NCBI GenBank assembly: GCA_937894725.1
Contig: CALAYL010000090.1
Span: 1-39,163, forward strand
Direction of reading: 5' to 3'
Length of the DNA stretch: 39,163 nt
From: an uncultured Bacteroidota bacterium
Lineage (GTDB): Bacteria; Bacteroidota; Bacteroidia; Chitinophagales; LD1
Position numbers and translations under genes: made by a program
The notes under the pieces: generated by a model
What the model was told of the DNA's origin: nothing
Databases searched by the model: none
What the model saw: only the letters and a program-made list of their open reading frames with translations
Shown: one piece after another, positions 23,044-32,296 of the stretch
How positions within the stretch are numbered: position 1 is the stretch's first letter
Layout: every line of letters starts with the position of its first letter

Positions 23044-23502
23044 ATGCGATTTTTAGGCGAAATACAATGTTCAGTAGATGACAAAGGCAGAATTAAAATG
23101 CCCTCGTCTATGAAGCGTCATTTCCCTGGAGAGGACAATGTTTCGTTTATGATTGCGAAAGACATTGAAGATTGTTTAGTAATCTATCCGATGCCTACCT
23201 GGGACAAGCAAGAGCAAAAATTAGCTAAGCTTTCTGATTTCAACCCTGTGCATTTAGCGTTCAAAAACGCTATCACAGCGGGTCTCACAGAGGTGTCGCT
23301 CGACAATGCTGACAGATTCCTGATTTCAAAAACGTTGATGCGCTACATTTCTGGTGCAAAAGAGGTGATTATGAAAGGGAAGTTTGATCGCATTCAAATC
23401 TGGGACGTGAATAAATACGAGCAATATATTCAAAACACCATCGGCAATATCACAGAGATTGCAGGTGAGGTGGCGAAGTATCTCGATTCAACCGAAAAAT
23501 AA
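23044..23502 (+). CDS. mraZ: MraZ, transcriptional regulator of the dcw cluster
   Basis: This 152-aa protein has two SpoVT/AbrB-like DNA-binding domains: residues about 1-55 (FLGEIQCSVDDKGRIKMPSS) and about 75-125 (TEVSLDNADRFLISKTLMRY, VIMKGKFDRIQIWD). Members form rings that bind repeated GTGG boxes in front of their own operon and repress it in E. coli. Such repeats are present upstream here. The length is normal. It is the first gene of the division and cell wall operon, 6 bp before rsmH. Confidence 0.97.
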   Translation: MRFLGEIQCSVDDKGRIKMPSSMKRHFPGEDNVSFMIAKDIEDCLVIYPMPTWDKQEQKLAKLSDFNPVHLAFKNAITAGLTEVSLDNADRFLISKTLMRYISGAKEVIMKGKFDRIQIWDVNKYEQYIQNTIGNITEIAGEVAKYLDSTEK

Positions 23503-23508
23503 AAAAAA

Positions 23509-24402
23509 GTGTATCACTTAAGCGTTCTTTTGAAAGAATGTCTGGAAGGTTTGGCGATAAAACCTGATGGCGTTTATGTAGATGTTACCTACGGAGGTGG
23601 GGGGCATTCCAAGGCTATTTTGGAGCAATTGGGCGATGGTGGAAAGCTCTATGCTTTTGATCAAGATCAAGATGCGTTGCAAAATACAGTAGGCGATAGC
23701 CGATTACATTTGATACATGCCAACTTTGCGAGTATGCGACAGCATTTGCGGCTCAATGGTATCACACAAGTAGATGGCATTCTGGCTGACTTGGGTGTGA
23801 GTTCGTATCAGTTTGATACCGCAGAGCGAGGGTTTAGTTTTCGATTTGATGGCCCTCTCGATATGCGTATGAATCAGGCCGCTACACGCACTGCAGCCGA
23901 TGTGTTAAATCAAATGGGCGAAGATGAGCTGGTAGCTATGTTTAGTTTGTATGGCGAAGTGCCAAACTCAAAACGTTTAGCAAAGGCTATAGTCGAAAAG
24001 CGCGCTACCACAGCTTTTAATACAATCCAATCTTTGCTTCAAATCACAGAAGGTATAGCTATGGGCGAGAAACACAAATATCACGCACAAGTTTTTCAAG
24101 CCATACGTATAGAGGTGAATCAGGAGTTGGAGGTATTGAAACAATTGCTTGTAGAAAGTGCGGCTTTGCTAAAACCTGAGGGAAGGCTTGTGGTACTTAC
24201 GTTTCATTCGCTTGAGGATAGACTTGTAAAGCAGTTTGTAAAAAATGGAGTATTTGCTGAGGAGCCTATCAAAGACGAGTTTGGTCGATTTGAAGTTTCA
24301 CTAAAGGCAGTAAATAAAAAACCCATTATAGCATCTAAAGAAGAACAAAAAATAAATAGTCGCTCACGAAGTGCAAAATTAAGAATAGCTGAAAAGCAAT
24401 AA
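23509..24402 (+). CDS. rsmH: 16S rRNA (cytosine-1402-N4)-methyltransferase RsmH
   Basis: Also called MraW, this cytosolic enzyme uses SAM to methylate N4 of C1402 in 16S rRNA. The 297 aa begin with a GTG codon (GTG-TAT-CAC), which is required to keep the conserved YHLSVLLKECLEGL start. SAM-binding motif VDVTYGGGGHSKAIL lies at about 24-38, followed by FDQD, the catalytic-region LADLGVSSYQFD, FDGPLDMRM, and the C-terminal LTFHSLEDRLVKQF and KINSRSRSAKLRIAEK. It sits between mraZ and ftsL, as in most dcw clusters. Confidence 0.97.
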   Translation: MYHLSVLLKECLEGLAIKPDGVYVDVTYGGGGHSKAILEQLGDGGKLYAFDQDQDALQNTVGDSRLHLIHANFASMRQHLRLNGITQVDGILADLGVSSYQFDTAERGFSFRFDGPLDMRMNQAATRTAADVLNQMGEDELVAMFSLYGEVPNSKRLAKAIVEKRATTAFNTIQSLLQITEGIAMGEKHKYHAQVFQAIRIEVNQELEVLKQLLVESAALLKPEGRLVVLTFHSLEDRLVKQFVKNGVFAEEPIKDEFGRFEVSLKAVNKKPIIASKEEQKINSRSRSAKLRIAEKQ

Positions 24403-24406
24403 CAAA

Positions 24407-24805
24407 ATGAACGAAGAAGAAACGATAACAAACGAAACTACAGCTACTGCTGAAAAGGCGGCTCCACAAAAGAGAGCGGGCATTACGCAGTTTTCGAAGT
24501 TGTTTGATGTGATGGGAGAGCGAAGCCTCAAACAGATCATCACGAGCTTGCCGTTTATTCTTTTTTTGCTGCTATTGGCTTTTTTGCATATCGCCAATAA
24601 TCACTATGCAGACCAGATGGTAAGGCAAATCACTCGCGCAGAAACAAAACTAAAGCAATATCGATGGGAATACATGACCGTAACCTCAAAACTGATGAAA
24701 GCAAGCCGACAGTCCGAAATGGCAAAGCGAATGAAGGAACATGATTTACAAGAGTTGAGGCAGGTGCCAAACACGCTGGTGGTAGAAGATTCAAACAATA
24801 AATAA
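24407..24805 (+). CDS. ftsL: FtsL-like divisome protein
   Basis: This small bitopic protein has a cytoplasmic tail (about 1-43, unusually acidic and Thr/Ala-rich at first), one transmembrane helix (about 46-63, LPFILFLLLLAFLHIANN) and a periplasmic coiled coil (about 65-125, VRQITRAETKLKQYRWEYM). The position between rsmH and ftsI, the size of 132 aa and the topology identify it as the FtsL component that with FtsB and FtsQ activates FtsW/FtsI. Sequence identity within this family is low, so the call rests on topology and context. An 87-bp AT-rich gap without visible signals follows. Confidence 0.88.
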   Translation: MNEEETITNETTATAEKAAPQKRAGITQFSKLFDVMGERSLKQIITSLPFILFLLLLAFLHIANNHYADQMVRQITRAETKLKQYRWEYMTVTSKLMKASRQSEMAKRMKEHDLQELRQVPNTLVVEDSNNK

Positions 24806-24892
24806 AATTTCAATTAGCATATAAATAATAAGTATAAAACAAACCGAAGCATCATCAATAAAACCATCTAAAATCTAATATCTCCCCAAATA

Positions 24893-26980
24893 ATGGCACA
24901 AAAAGAAAACATAAAAAATCAAGTTGTAATCCGAATTTATATCGGGTTCTTCATGATATGTTTGCTCGGTTTGGGGATAGTAGGGCGTACTTTTTATATA
25001 CAATCTGTAAAAGGAAATTATTATCGAAGCATGGCGGATAGCCTTACGATTTATCCAGTCACGATAAGAGCAGAGCGGGGCAATATTTATGCTTCAGATG
25101 GTAGCTTGTTGGCGGCCTCTTTGCCTGTATTTGATTTGTATATCGATTTCAAAGCAGAAGGTTTGACGGATGAGCTTTTTAATCAAAATGTAGATTCAGT
25201 TTGTTTGTTGCTTAGTCAAACATTTAATGACAAATCAGTAAGTGAATACAAGCGATCATTTAAGAAAAATAGAACGAAAAAGAATCGCTATTTCTCCTTG
25301 CACAAAAATGTGCCTTATGATGTAGTCACTAAGATTAAAACTTGGCCTTGGTTAAAACTTGGTCCAAACAAAAGTGGACTTATTCAAGAGTTTAAAGAAC
25401 AGCGCGACCATCCGTTTGGTGCTATGGCATTGAGAACATTGGGTGTAGATGAAAATCTAGATGGCATTTATTCTTCAGGAATTGAACAAAAGTATAATAA
25501 TGCTTTGCAAGGTACTGCTGGTAGGCAACTTGTCCAGAAATTGGGAGCTGGTGTAGTGCGTCCTTTAGATAATAAGGAAGACGTTTCTCCTCAGCCAGGG
25601 AAAGACATTTACACTACACTCGATGTGTCGATTCAGGATGTAGCGCACGATGCACTGAGGCGTGCTTTAATTCGCCATCAGGCGGATCATGGATGTGTAA
25701 TGGTGATGGAAGTAAAAACAGGAAAACTTAGAGCCATTGCTAATCTTGGTCGAAAAGACACCACTAATTATGTAGAGTATCTCAACTATGCCGTACGCGA
25801 AACTACAGAGCCAGGATCTACCTTCAAATTGGCTACTATAGCTTCTCTAATGGAAGACGGATTTGTCAATAAAAGCACCAAAGTGGATTGTGGTAATGGG
25901 GTAGCCGTGTTTAAGAATCTAACAATTAGAGACCATGAAGCCCCAAAAAATCCCATCATGGATGTGAAAGCGGTTATTGAAGTTTCATCAAATGTGGGTG
26001 TAGCTAAACTTGCCAATACACATTATGCTCATCAAAATAAGCTCTTTTATAAGCATCTTAAAGATTTCGGTTTTGCTGATAAAATCGATATTGAAATAGC
26101 AGGAGCAGGAACGCCAGTGCTAGCCAAGCCAGAAAAATGGAGTGGTGTTTCAGTCGCGTTTTTAGCACATGGATATGAATTGCGTATCACGCCATTGCAC
26201 ACCTTGCAATTCTATAATGCAATAGCCAATGGAGGCGTTTTGGTGAAACCAACATTGATAGAAAAAGTGAAACATTTTGCCAATACCATTGACTCTACAA
26301 GAGCAAAAGAAACAAAAATATTAAACGAAAAAACAGTCAGTGATTTGAGAGAAATATTAGCAGGAGTAGTTACCAATGGTACTGCTATGAATCTAAAAAC
26401 AGACTATCTCCAAATAGCTGGAAAAACAGGCACAGCTAAAATTGCAGACAATAACAAAGGGTATAAAAAGGCGATTTATCAAGCTTCTTTTTGTGGTTAT
26501 TTTCCTGCAGAAGACCCACAGTATAGCATGATTGTAGTTGTCAATTCACCTACTTCTGGTGGGTACTATGGCAATGTAGTAGCTGGTAGCATTTTTAGAG
26601 AAGTAGCAGACAAGATTTATGCAACAAATCTAAATCATAAAAATTGGGATCAACCGGCAGCACTTATCGCCACTCAACAGCCGCTTATCTTCAAGTCTTC
26701 TTTTGACGATATACAAACTATCTATAAGTATTTAGGATGCAAAGTAAGAATGGACGTAGGTGAATGGCTAGAATACCATGATACTCGGTATAGTGCTATG
26801 CAAACTAACGAAAATGTGATGCCTGATTTGAAAGGGATGTCACAGCGCGATGCATTGTATATGGCAGAATCTATAGGATTGAAAGTTGTTTTTGAAGGTA
26901 AGGGTTTAGTGAAAAATCAGTCTATCAATGCTGGTGAAAAAGTGCGAAAAGGACTCCATGTTAAAATTCAACTTGCCTAA
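24893..26980 (+). CDS. ftsI: FtsI, septal penicillin-binding protein with PASTA domain
   Basis: This is a class B PBP, the transpeptidase that cross-links septal peptidoglycan, anchored by one transmembrane helix (about 14-32). A dimerisation/pedestal domain starts near IRAERGNIYASDGSLLAA. The transpeptidase domain has S309-T-F-K312 (active-site Ser), SSNVG (SxN) at about 363-367 and K511-T-G513. A single C-terminal PASTA domain (about 640-695, NVMPDLKGMSQRDALYMAE) is present, as often in Bacteroidota PBP3. Its stop codon shares one base with the murE ATG. Its partner polymerase is FtsW, encoded downstream. Confidence 0.96.
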   Translation: MAQKENIKNQVVIRIYIGFFMICLLGLGIVGRTFYIQSVKGNYYRSMADSLTIYPVTIRAERGNIYASDGSLLAASLPVFDLYIDFKAEGLTDELFNQNVDSVCLLLSQTFNDKSVSEYKRSFKKNRTKKNRYFSLHKNVPYDVVTKIKTWPWLKLGPNKSGLIQEFKEQRDHPFGAMALRTLGVDENLDGIYSSGIEQKYNNALQGTAGRQLVQKLGAGVVRPLDNKEDVSPQPGKDIYTTLDVSIQDVAHDALRRALIRHQADHGCVMVMEVKTGKLRAIANLGRKDTTNYVEYLNYAVRETTEPGSTFKLATIASLMEDGFVNKSTKVDCGNGVAVFKNLTIRDHEAPKNPIMDVKAVIEVSSNVGVAKLANTHYAHQNKLFYKHLKDFGFADKIDIEIAGAGTPVLAKPEKWSGVSVAFLAHGYELRITPLHTLQFYNAIANGGVLVKPTLIEKVKHFANTIDSTRAKETKILNEKTVSDLREILAGVVTNGTAMNLKTDYLQIAGKTGTAKIADNNKGYKKAIYQASFCGYFPAEDPQYSMIVVVNSPTSGGYYGNVVAGSIFREVADKIYATNLNHKNWDQPAALIATQQPLIFKSSFDDIQTIYKYLGCKVRMDVGEWLEYHDTRYSAMQTNENVMPDLKGMSQRDALYMAESIGLKVVFEGKGLVKNQSINAGEKVRKGLHVKIQLA

Positions 26981-28446
26981 TGAAAAAGCTAATCGACATA
27001 TTATCCAATGTTTCGATAATCGAAAGTGTAGGCAGTCTTGATGTTGCGATTCAGGCCTTGCAGATTGACTCACGAAAAGTAACTAAGGGCGACTGTTTTA
27101 TAGCACTCAAAGGCACACAGACAGATGGCCATAGCTATATAGATACAGTGATTGATATGGGTGCCAGCGCTATAGTTTGCGAAGCAATGCCAGCTACAAA
27201 AGTGGAGGGAGTGACCTATATAAAAGTAATGGACAGTGCACAATCATTGGGTGAAATCGCCAATCAGTATGCTGATTCGCCATCATCAAATCTTGTATTG
27301 GTAGGTATTACAGGGACTAATGGCAAAACCTCTGTAGCCACACTCCTTTATCAACTTTTCACAAAGCTGGGTTATAAAGTTGGGCTAATTTCTACTGTAG
27401 AAAATAAAATAGGTGAGGAGGTAATCGCAGCTACTCATACTACGCCAAACGCGATTGCTATCAATACGTTGATGGCTAAAATGGTAGCATCGGGGTGCAC
27501 GCATTGTTTTATGGAAGTGAGTTCTCATGCAGTCGATCAGAAGCGTATAGCTGGCTTACAATTTAGAGGAGGAATTTTTACCAATATCACCCACGACCAT
27601 TTAGATTATCACAAGACGTTTGATAATTATTTAAAAGCGAAAAAAGCATTTTTCGATATGCTGACTAAAAATGCCTTTGCATTGAGCAATGCGGATGATA
27701 GAAACGGAGCCGTGATGCTACAAAATACTAAAGCGAATAAGCTTTTCTATTCACTTAGAGCCGATAGTCGATACAAAACAAAAATTATTGACAATGCTAT
27801 TTATGGTCTTGAGTTAGTAATGGATGGAGTAGATATACACTCTCTCTTGATTGGCGAATTTAATGCCTACAATCTTACGGCAGTCTATGCTACAGCTATT
27901 GAGCTAGGTGAGGAGAAAATCGAAGTGCTACGTATTTTGAGTGAAATCACACCACCTGCTGGCCGTTTTCAACAGATTATTTCTCCAGAGAAAAGGATTG
28001 TGGGTATAATCGATTATGCGCATACTCCCGATGCATTAAAAAGCGTATTGCATACTATAAAGGCAATCAAAAATAATAATCAACAACTCATCACGGTAGT
28101 AGGTTGCGGTGGCGATAGAGATAAATCAAAGCGGCCTATCATGGGAGCCGTAGCAGCTCATCTTAGCGACAAAGCTATTCTCACATCAGACAATCCTCGC
28201 TCAGAGGACCCGAGTGAAATTATAGCCGAAATGTACGCAGGTGTGGACATTGTAGAGCGCAAAAAAGTATTAAAGCAAATCGATCGATATGAAGCAATAC
28301 GAACGGCTATACAGTTCTTAGAAAAAGGCGATATTCTTTTGATTGCAGGTAAAGGACATGAAGATTATCAAGAAATAAAAGGAGTCAAGTACCCATTTGA
28401 TGATAGGGAAATATTAATTGAATTATTTAACGAATATCAACTATAG
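26980..28446 (+). CDS. murE: MurE, UDP-MurNAc-L-Ala-D-Glu:meso-diaminopimelate ligase
   Basis: This cytosolic ATP-dependent ligase adds the third residue of the peptidoglycan stem peptide. The 488 aa contain the substrate-binding N-terminal domain (LQIDSRKVTKGDCFIALKG), the ATP loop TGTNGKTS at about 111-118, HTTPN, the Mur-family carbamylated-Lys region (FDNYLKAKKAFF) and the D404-N-P-R407 motif (DNPRSEDP). That motif selects meso-DAP over lysine, so the cell wall is of the A1-gamma type. It overlaps ftsI by one base and leads directly into mraY. murF, which often follows murE elsewhere, is absent here. Confidence 0.97.
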   Translation: MKKLIDILSNVSIIESVGSLDVAIQALQIDSRKVTKGDCFIALKGTQTDGHSYIDTVIDMGASAIVCEAMPATKVEGVTYIKVMDSAQSLGEIANQYADSPSSNLVLVGITGTNGKTSVATLLYQLFTKLGYKVGLISTVENKIGEEVIAATHTTPNAIAINTLMAKMVASGCTHCFMEVSSHAVDQKRIAGLQFRGGIFTNITHDHLDYHKTFDNYLKAKKAFFDMLTKNAFALSNADDRNGAVMLQNTKANKLFYSLRADSRYKTKIIDNAIYGLELVMDGVDIHSLLIGEFNAYNLTAVYATAIELGEEKIEVLRILSEITPPAGRFQQIISPEKRIVGIIDYAHTPDALKSVLHTIKAIKNNNQQLITVVGCGGDRDKSKRPIMGAVAAHLSDKAILTSDNPRSEDPSEIIAEMYAGVDIVERKKVLKQIDRYEAIRTAIQFLEKGDILLIAGKGHEDYQEIKGVKYPFDDREILIELFNEYQL

Positions 28447-28449
28447 TCT

Positions 28450-29703
28450 ATGTTATATTATCTTTTTCAATATCTCAATCATGAGTTTCACTTTAGTGGG
28501 GCTAGGCTTTTTAGTTATATCTCATTTAGAGCAGCTTTAGCTGTTATATTGTCTTTAGTCATCTCTATGATTTATGGAAAAGTGGTGATTCGTTTTCTAC
28601 AACGTAAACAAATAGGTGAAACTATTAGAGAGTTAGGACTAGAAGGTGAAAACCAAAAAAAGGGAACTCCTACGATGGGCGGTATCATTATACTAGGCGC
28701 AATCTTGATTCCTACACTTTTGTTAGCTCGTTTAGACAATGTATATATTATCTTGCTGTTGATTACTACTGTTTGGCTTGGACTTATAGGTTTTACGGAT
28801 GACTATATCAAAGTATTTAAAAAAGATAAAAAGGGGCTTGCAGGTACGTTCAAAGTAATTGGTCAAATAGGGCTAGGTATCATCGTAGGAACGACCTTGT
28901 ACTTTAATGAATATGTATATACAAAAGAGGAAATAGCCGCATCAGAAGTAACAAAGTATGCCGCGGAGGATGTGTCTAAGTTAACTGACGATAGAGGTCA
29001 AGCGCACTATATGCTTACTGTTCGCGATGTTACTACGTCTATTCCATTTGTAAAAACGCATGAAGTAGATTATTCGAGCTTTCTTGCTTACTTCAACCCT
29101 TCTTGGAAAAAATACGCTTGGCTAATATTTATTCCTATTGTGATTTTTATAATCACCGCAGTATCAAATGGAGCTAATCTTACAGATGGTATTGACGGTC
29201 TGGCCACAGGTACATCTGCTATTGTAGGGGTCACAATGCTCGTTTTTGCTTACGTATCTGGCAATATCATTTTCGCAGATTATCTTAATATTATGTATAT
29301 CCCTAACCTTGGGGAGTTGGTGATTTTTATTGCCGCATTTATTGGTGCATGCATCGGTTTTTTGTGGTACAACTCTTATCCAGCTCAAGTGTTTATGGGC
29401 GATACAGGTTCCTTAGCACTAGGAGGTATCATCGCCACATTAGCCTTGGCTACTCGCAAAGAACTATTGATACCATTGATGTGTGGTGTGTTTTTGATGG
29501 AAAATTTATCGGTCATTATGCAGGTGAGTTATTTCAAATATACCAAGCGAAAGTTTGGTGAAGGCCGAAGAATATTTTTGATGTCGCCCTTGCATCATCA
29601 TTATCAAAAACTAGGTATGCATGAGTCTAAGATCGTTACTCGATTTTGGATTGTAGGTATTCTCCTAGCCATATTAAGTATTGTAACCCTAAAAATTCGA
29701 TAA
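28450..29703 (+). CDS. mraY: MraY, phospho-MurNAc-pentapeptide translocase
   Basis: This is a polytopic inner-membrane enzyme that moves phospho-MurNAc-pentapeptide from UDP to undecaprenyl phosphate, making lipid I. The 417 aa have about ten helices and the diagnostic motifs KKGTPTMGGIIIL, FTDDYIKVFKKDKKGLAG (Asp pair), NGANLTDGIDGLATG, FMGDTGSLALGG and SPLHHHYQKLG. A loop of about 60 residues between helices (about 155-215) is longer than in E. coli MraY, as is usual in Bacteroidota. It starts 3 bp after murE. Confidence 0.97.
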   Translation: MLYYLFQYLNHEFHFSGARLFSYISFRAALAVILSLVISMIYGKVVIRFLQRKQIGETIRELGLEGENQKKGTPTMGGIIILGAILIPTLLLARLDNVYIILLLITTVWLGLIGFTDDYIKVFKKDKKGLAGTFKVIGQIGLGIIVGTTLYFNEYVYTKEEIAASEVTKYAAEDVSKLTDDRGQAHYMLTVRDVTTSIPFVKTHEVDYSSFLAYFNPSWKKYAWLIFIPIVIFIITAVSNGANLTDGIDGLATGTSAIVGVTMLVFAYVSGNIIFADYLNIMYIPNLGELVIFIAAFIGACIGFLWYNSYPAQVFMGDTGSLALGGIIATLALATRKELLIPLMCGVFLMENLSVIMQVSYFKYTKRKFGEGRRIFLMSPLHHHYQKLGMHESKIVTRFWIVGILLAILSIVTLKIR

Positions 29704-29716
29704 GCTTTATTATAAA

Positions 29717-31105
29717 ATGTCATTGACCCAAACACATATTATTCAAAATTATTTGCCCTCTCCGGCACAGCCAAAGCGTTTGGTAGTGTTGGGTGCAGGC
29801 GAAAGTGGGTATGGTACAGCTATTCTTGCGAAGCAAAAGGGCTATGATGTTTTTGTGTCTGATAAATCAGCGATAGTGCCAAAAATTGAGATAGCACTCT
29901 GTGAGCATAATATCGAGTTTGAAAGTGGAGCACATACAGTAGATAAAATCTTGAATGCTGACCTTGTGATGAAAAGTCCTGGCATTCCAGACAAGGTCGA
30001 TATCGTAAAACAAATTCGTGAAAAGGGGATACTGATTGTATCTGAAATTGAATTTGCTTCGTGGTTTACAGCTGCCCAAATTATTGGAATTACTGGCTCA
30101 AACGGAAAAACCACGGTCACTTCTATGGTGTATGAAATGCTTAAGGAAGCTGATTTTAATGTGGGTCTTGGTGGAAATATAGGAAAGAGTTTTGCTTATC
30201 AAGTAGCGACTGAAAACTTTACTCATTATGTATTGGAGATTTCGAGTTTCCAGCTTGATGATATTCATTCATTTAGACCCAATATATCCGTACTTACAAA
30301 CATTACACCAGATCATTTAGACCGTTACAATTATGAGTTACAAAATTATGTAGCGTCTAAATTCCAAATTTCTAAGTATCAAACTAGTAACGACTTTTTT
30401 ATCTATTGTCAAGATGATGAAGTCACGATGCAAAATTTTGACAAATTCCCAACACGCGCACACAGCATAGCTTTTAGTCAAGAACAAGAGCTTGCTGAGG
30501 GTGCGTTTACAAAACAAGATCAAATTATTTTCAATACCCATAAAACCCAATTATCTATGTCAACCCAAGAATTAGGAACCAAAGGCAGACACAATGTTTA
30601 CAACAGCATGGCTGCAGGTATCGTAGGAAGCATCTACGGGCTTCGAAAGGAGCAGATTCGTCAGAGTCTAACCAATTTTAAAAGCCTTGAACACCGCTTA
30701 GAAACGGTATCTAAGGTGAGAGGCGTAGAGTATATCAACGACTCTAAGGCTACTAACGTTAACTCTACATGGTATGCGCTCGAGTCTATGAGCAAAGACC
30801 TTATTTGGATAGCGGGTGGTGTGGACAAAGGAAATGATTATGCCATATTAGAACCTTTAGTAAAATCAAAAGTGAAAGCCATGATTTGCTTAGGTGTGGA
30901 TAATCATAAGCTACATGCGGCTTTTGGGAAATTGGTTGATGTTATAATCAATGTACAATCTATGCACGAGGCAGTACAGGTTTCATACCAGATGAGTAAA
31001 TCTGGCGATGCTGTTTTGTTGTCTCCCGCTTGTGCTTCATTCGATTTATTTGAAAATTATGAAGATAGAGGTCAGCAGTTTAAATCGTGTGTATATCAAC
31101 TCTAA
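29717..31105 (+). CDS. murD: MurD, UDP-MurNAc-L-alanine:D-glutamate ligase
   Basis: This cytosolic Mur ligase adds D-Glu to UDP-MurNAc-L-Ala. The 462 aa show an N-terminal Rossmann domain (VVLGAGESGYGTAILAKQ), an ATP loop GITGSNGKTTVTSM near 124-134, GGNIGKSF, the LEISSFQLDD motif, TPDHLDRY, and a C-terminal domain with YINDSKATNVNSTWYAL and LLSPACASFD(L)FENYEDRG, all typical of MurD. It starts 13 bp after mraY and is followed by ftsW after 12 bp. Confidence 0.97.
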   Translation: MSLTQTHIIQNYLPSPAQPKRLVVLGAGESGYGTAILAKQKGYDVFVSDKSAIVPKIEIALCEHNIEFESGAHTVDKILNADLVMKSPGIPDKVDIVKQIREKGILIVSEIEFASWFTAAQIIGITGSNGKTTVTSMVYEMLKEADFNVGLGGNIGKSFAYQVATENFTHYVLEISSFQLDDIHSFRPNISVLTNITPDHLDRYNYELQNYVASKFQISKYQTSNDFFIYCQDDEVTMQNFDKFPTRAHSIAFSQEQELAEGAFTKQDQIIFNTHKTQLSMSTQELGTKGRHNVYNSMAAGIVGSIYGLRKEQIRQSLTNFKSLEHRLETVSKVRGVEYINDSKATNVNSTWYALESMSKDLIWIAGGVDKGNDYAILEPLVKSKVKAMICLGVDNHKLHAAFGKLVDVIINVQSMHEAVQVSYQMSKSGDAVLLSPACASFDLFENYEDRGQQFKSCVYQL

Positions 31106-31117
31106 TTTACTAGGCAG

Positions 31118-32296
31118 ATGAAAGCATCAATACAACATTTTTTTGAAAAGCTAGAGGGCGATCGCATCATTTGGATGGTAGTGATTGTGCTTTTTGTTTT
31201 TTCAATGTTGGCGGTGTATAGTGCTTCTGGTTCTTTAGCCTATAAATACACAGATGGCGATGCATCTTATTATCTATTTAAACAAGTAGTAAGTGCAGTA
31301 GGCGGTATAGGGCTTATGTATTTAGCGCATTTGATTAATTATAAATACTACTCTCGTATAGGACAAATACTTTGGTATGTTTCATTGCCATTATTGGTTT
31401 ATACCATGTTTTTTGGGGCTACAATAAATAATGCTAGTCGTTGGATTAAACTTCCAGTAGTGGGTTGGACTTTTCAGACATCAGACTTTGCAAAGCTAGC
31501 TCTCATCATGTTTTTAGCTCGTATGCTTACTATCAATCAATCGGATATTAAAGATTTCAGAAAGTCCGTTTTGCCTATGATAGGTGCCATCGTAATTACC
31601 GTATTATTGATAGCTAAAGACAATCTTTCTACAGCGCTCATATTGGGTTTTACTTCATTATTTGTATTGTTTATAGGTAGGGTTTCTTATAAGCATTTAT
31701 TCTTGATGGTTTCGACAGCCGTACTCGCTTTAGGATTGTTTTTGAGCTTGCTTTTTGTATTGCCAAACGATATGCTTAAAGGACGTATGAGCACATGGAA
31801 AAGTAGAATAGATACACATTTTTTGGGTAAAGAAGATGCAGATGATTCATATCAATCTACACAAGCCAACATAGCGATTGCTAGGGGTGGTTTATTTCCC
31901 AATGGACCAGGCAACTCAACGCAAAAAAACTTTTTGCCAGAAGCCTATTCTGATTTCATTTATGCAATTATCATTGAAGAATATGGTCTCATTGGCGGGG
32001 TCTTTATTTTGCTTTTATATCTATTGTTTTTCTATCGATGCATTCGCATTGTCATCAAAGCACCAAAAGCATATGGTGCGTTTCTAGCAGTAGGGCTAGG
32101 CGTGAGTTTAGTGCTGCAAGCCATGATTAATATGGCTGTAGCAGTAGGTTTATTCCCAGTTACAGGGGTTACGCTACCCTTAGTGAGTATGGGAGGCAGC
32201 TCGGTCGTATTCACGAGTATTGCATTTGGTATTATTTTATCTGTGAGTAGAAATATTGAATTAAATAAAGGGGTCGAAAATTTGAATATCACATGA
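31118..32296 (+). CDS. ftsW: FtsW, septal peptidoglycan polymerase (SEDS)
   Basis: This multi-pass SEDS glycosyltransferase polymerises lipid II at the septum with FtsI. The 392 aa have about ten helices, with the SEDS landmarks VYSASGSLAYKY after helix 1, ASRWIKLPVVGWTFQTSDFAKL, DNLSTALILGFTSLFVLFIG, the large loop containing YQSTQANIAIARGGLFPNG and the conserved LPEAYSDFIYAIIIEEYG, and the C-terminal FPVTGVTLPLVSMGGSS. Its 3' end overlaps murG by 4 bp (ATGA). The position between murD and murG identifies it as FtsW rather than RodA. Confidence 0.96.
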   Translation: MKASIQHFFEKLEGDRIIWMVVIVLFVFSMLAVYSASGSLAYKYTDGDASYYLFKQVVSAVGGIGLMYLAHLINYKYYSRIGQILWYVSLPLLVYTMFFGATINNASRWIKLPVVGWTFQTSDFAKLALIMFLARMLTINQSDIKDFRKSVLPMIGAIVITVLLIAKDNLSTALILGFTSLFVLFIGRVSYKHLFLMVSTAVLALGLFLSLLFVLPNDMLKGRMSTWKSRIDTHFLGKEDADDSYQSTQANIAIARGGLFPNGPGNSTQKNFLPEAYSDFIYAIIIEEYGLIGGVFILLLYLLFFYRCIRIVIKAPKAYGAFLAVGLGVSLVLQAMINMAVAVGLFPVTGVTLPLVSMGGSSVVFTSIAFGIILSVSRNIELNKGVENLNIT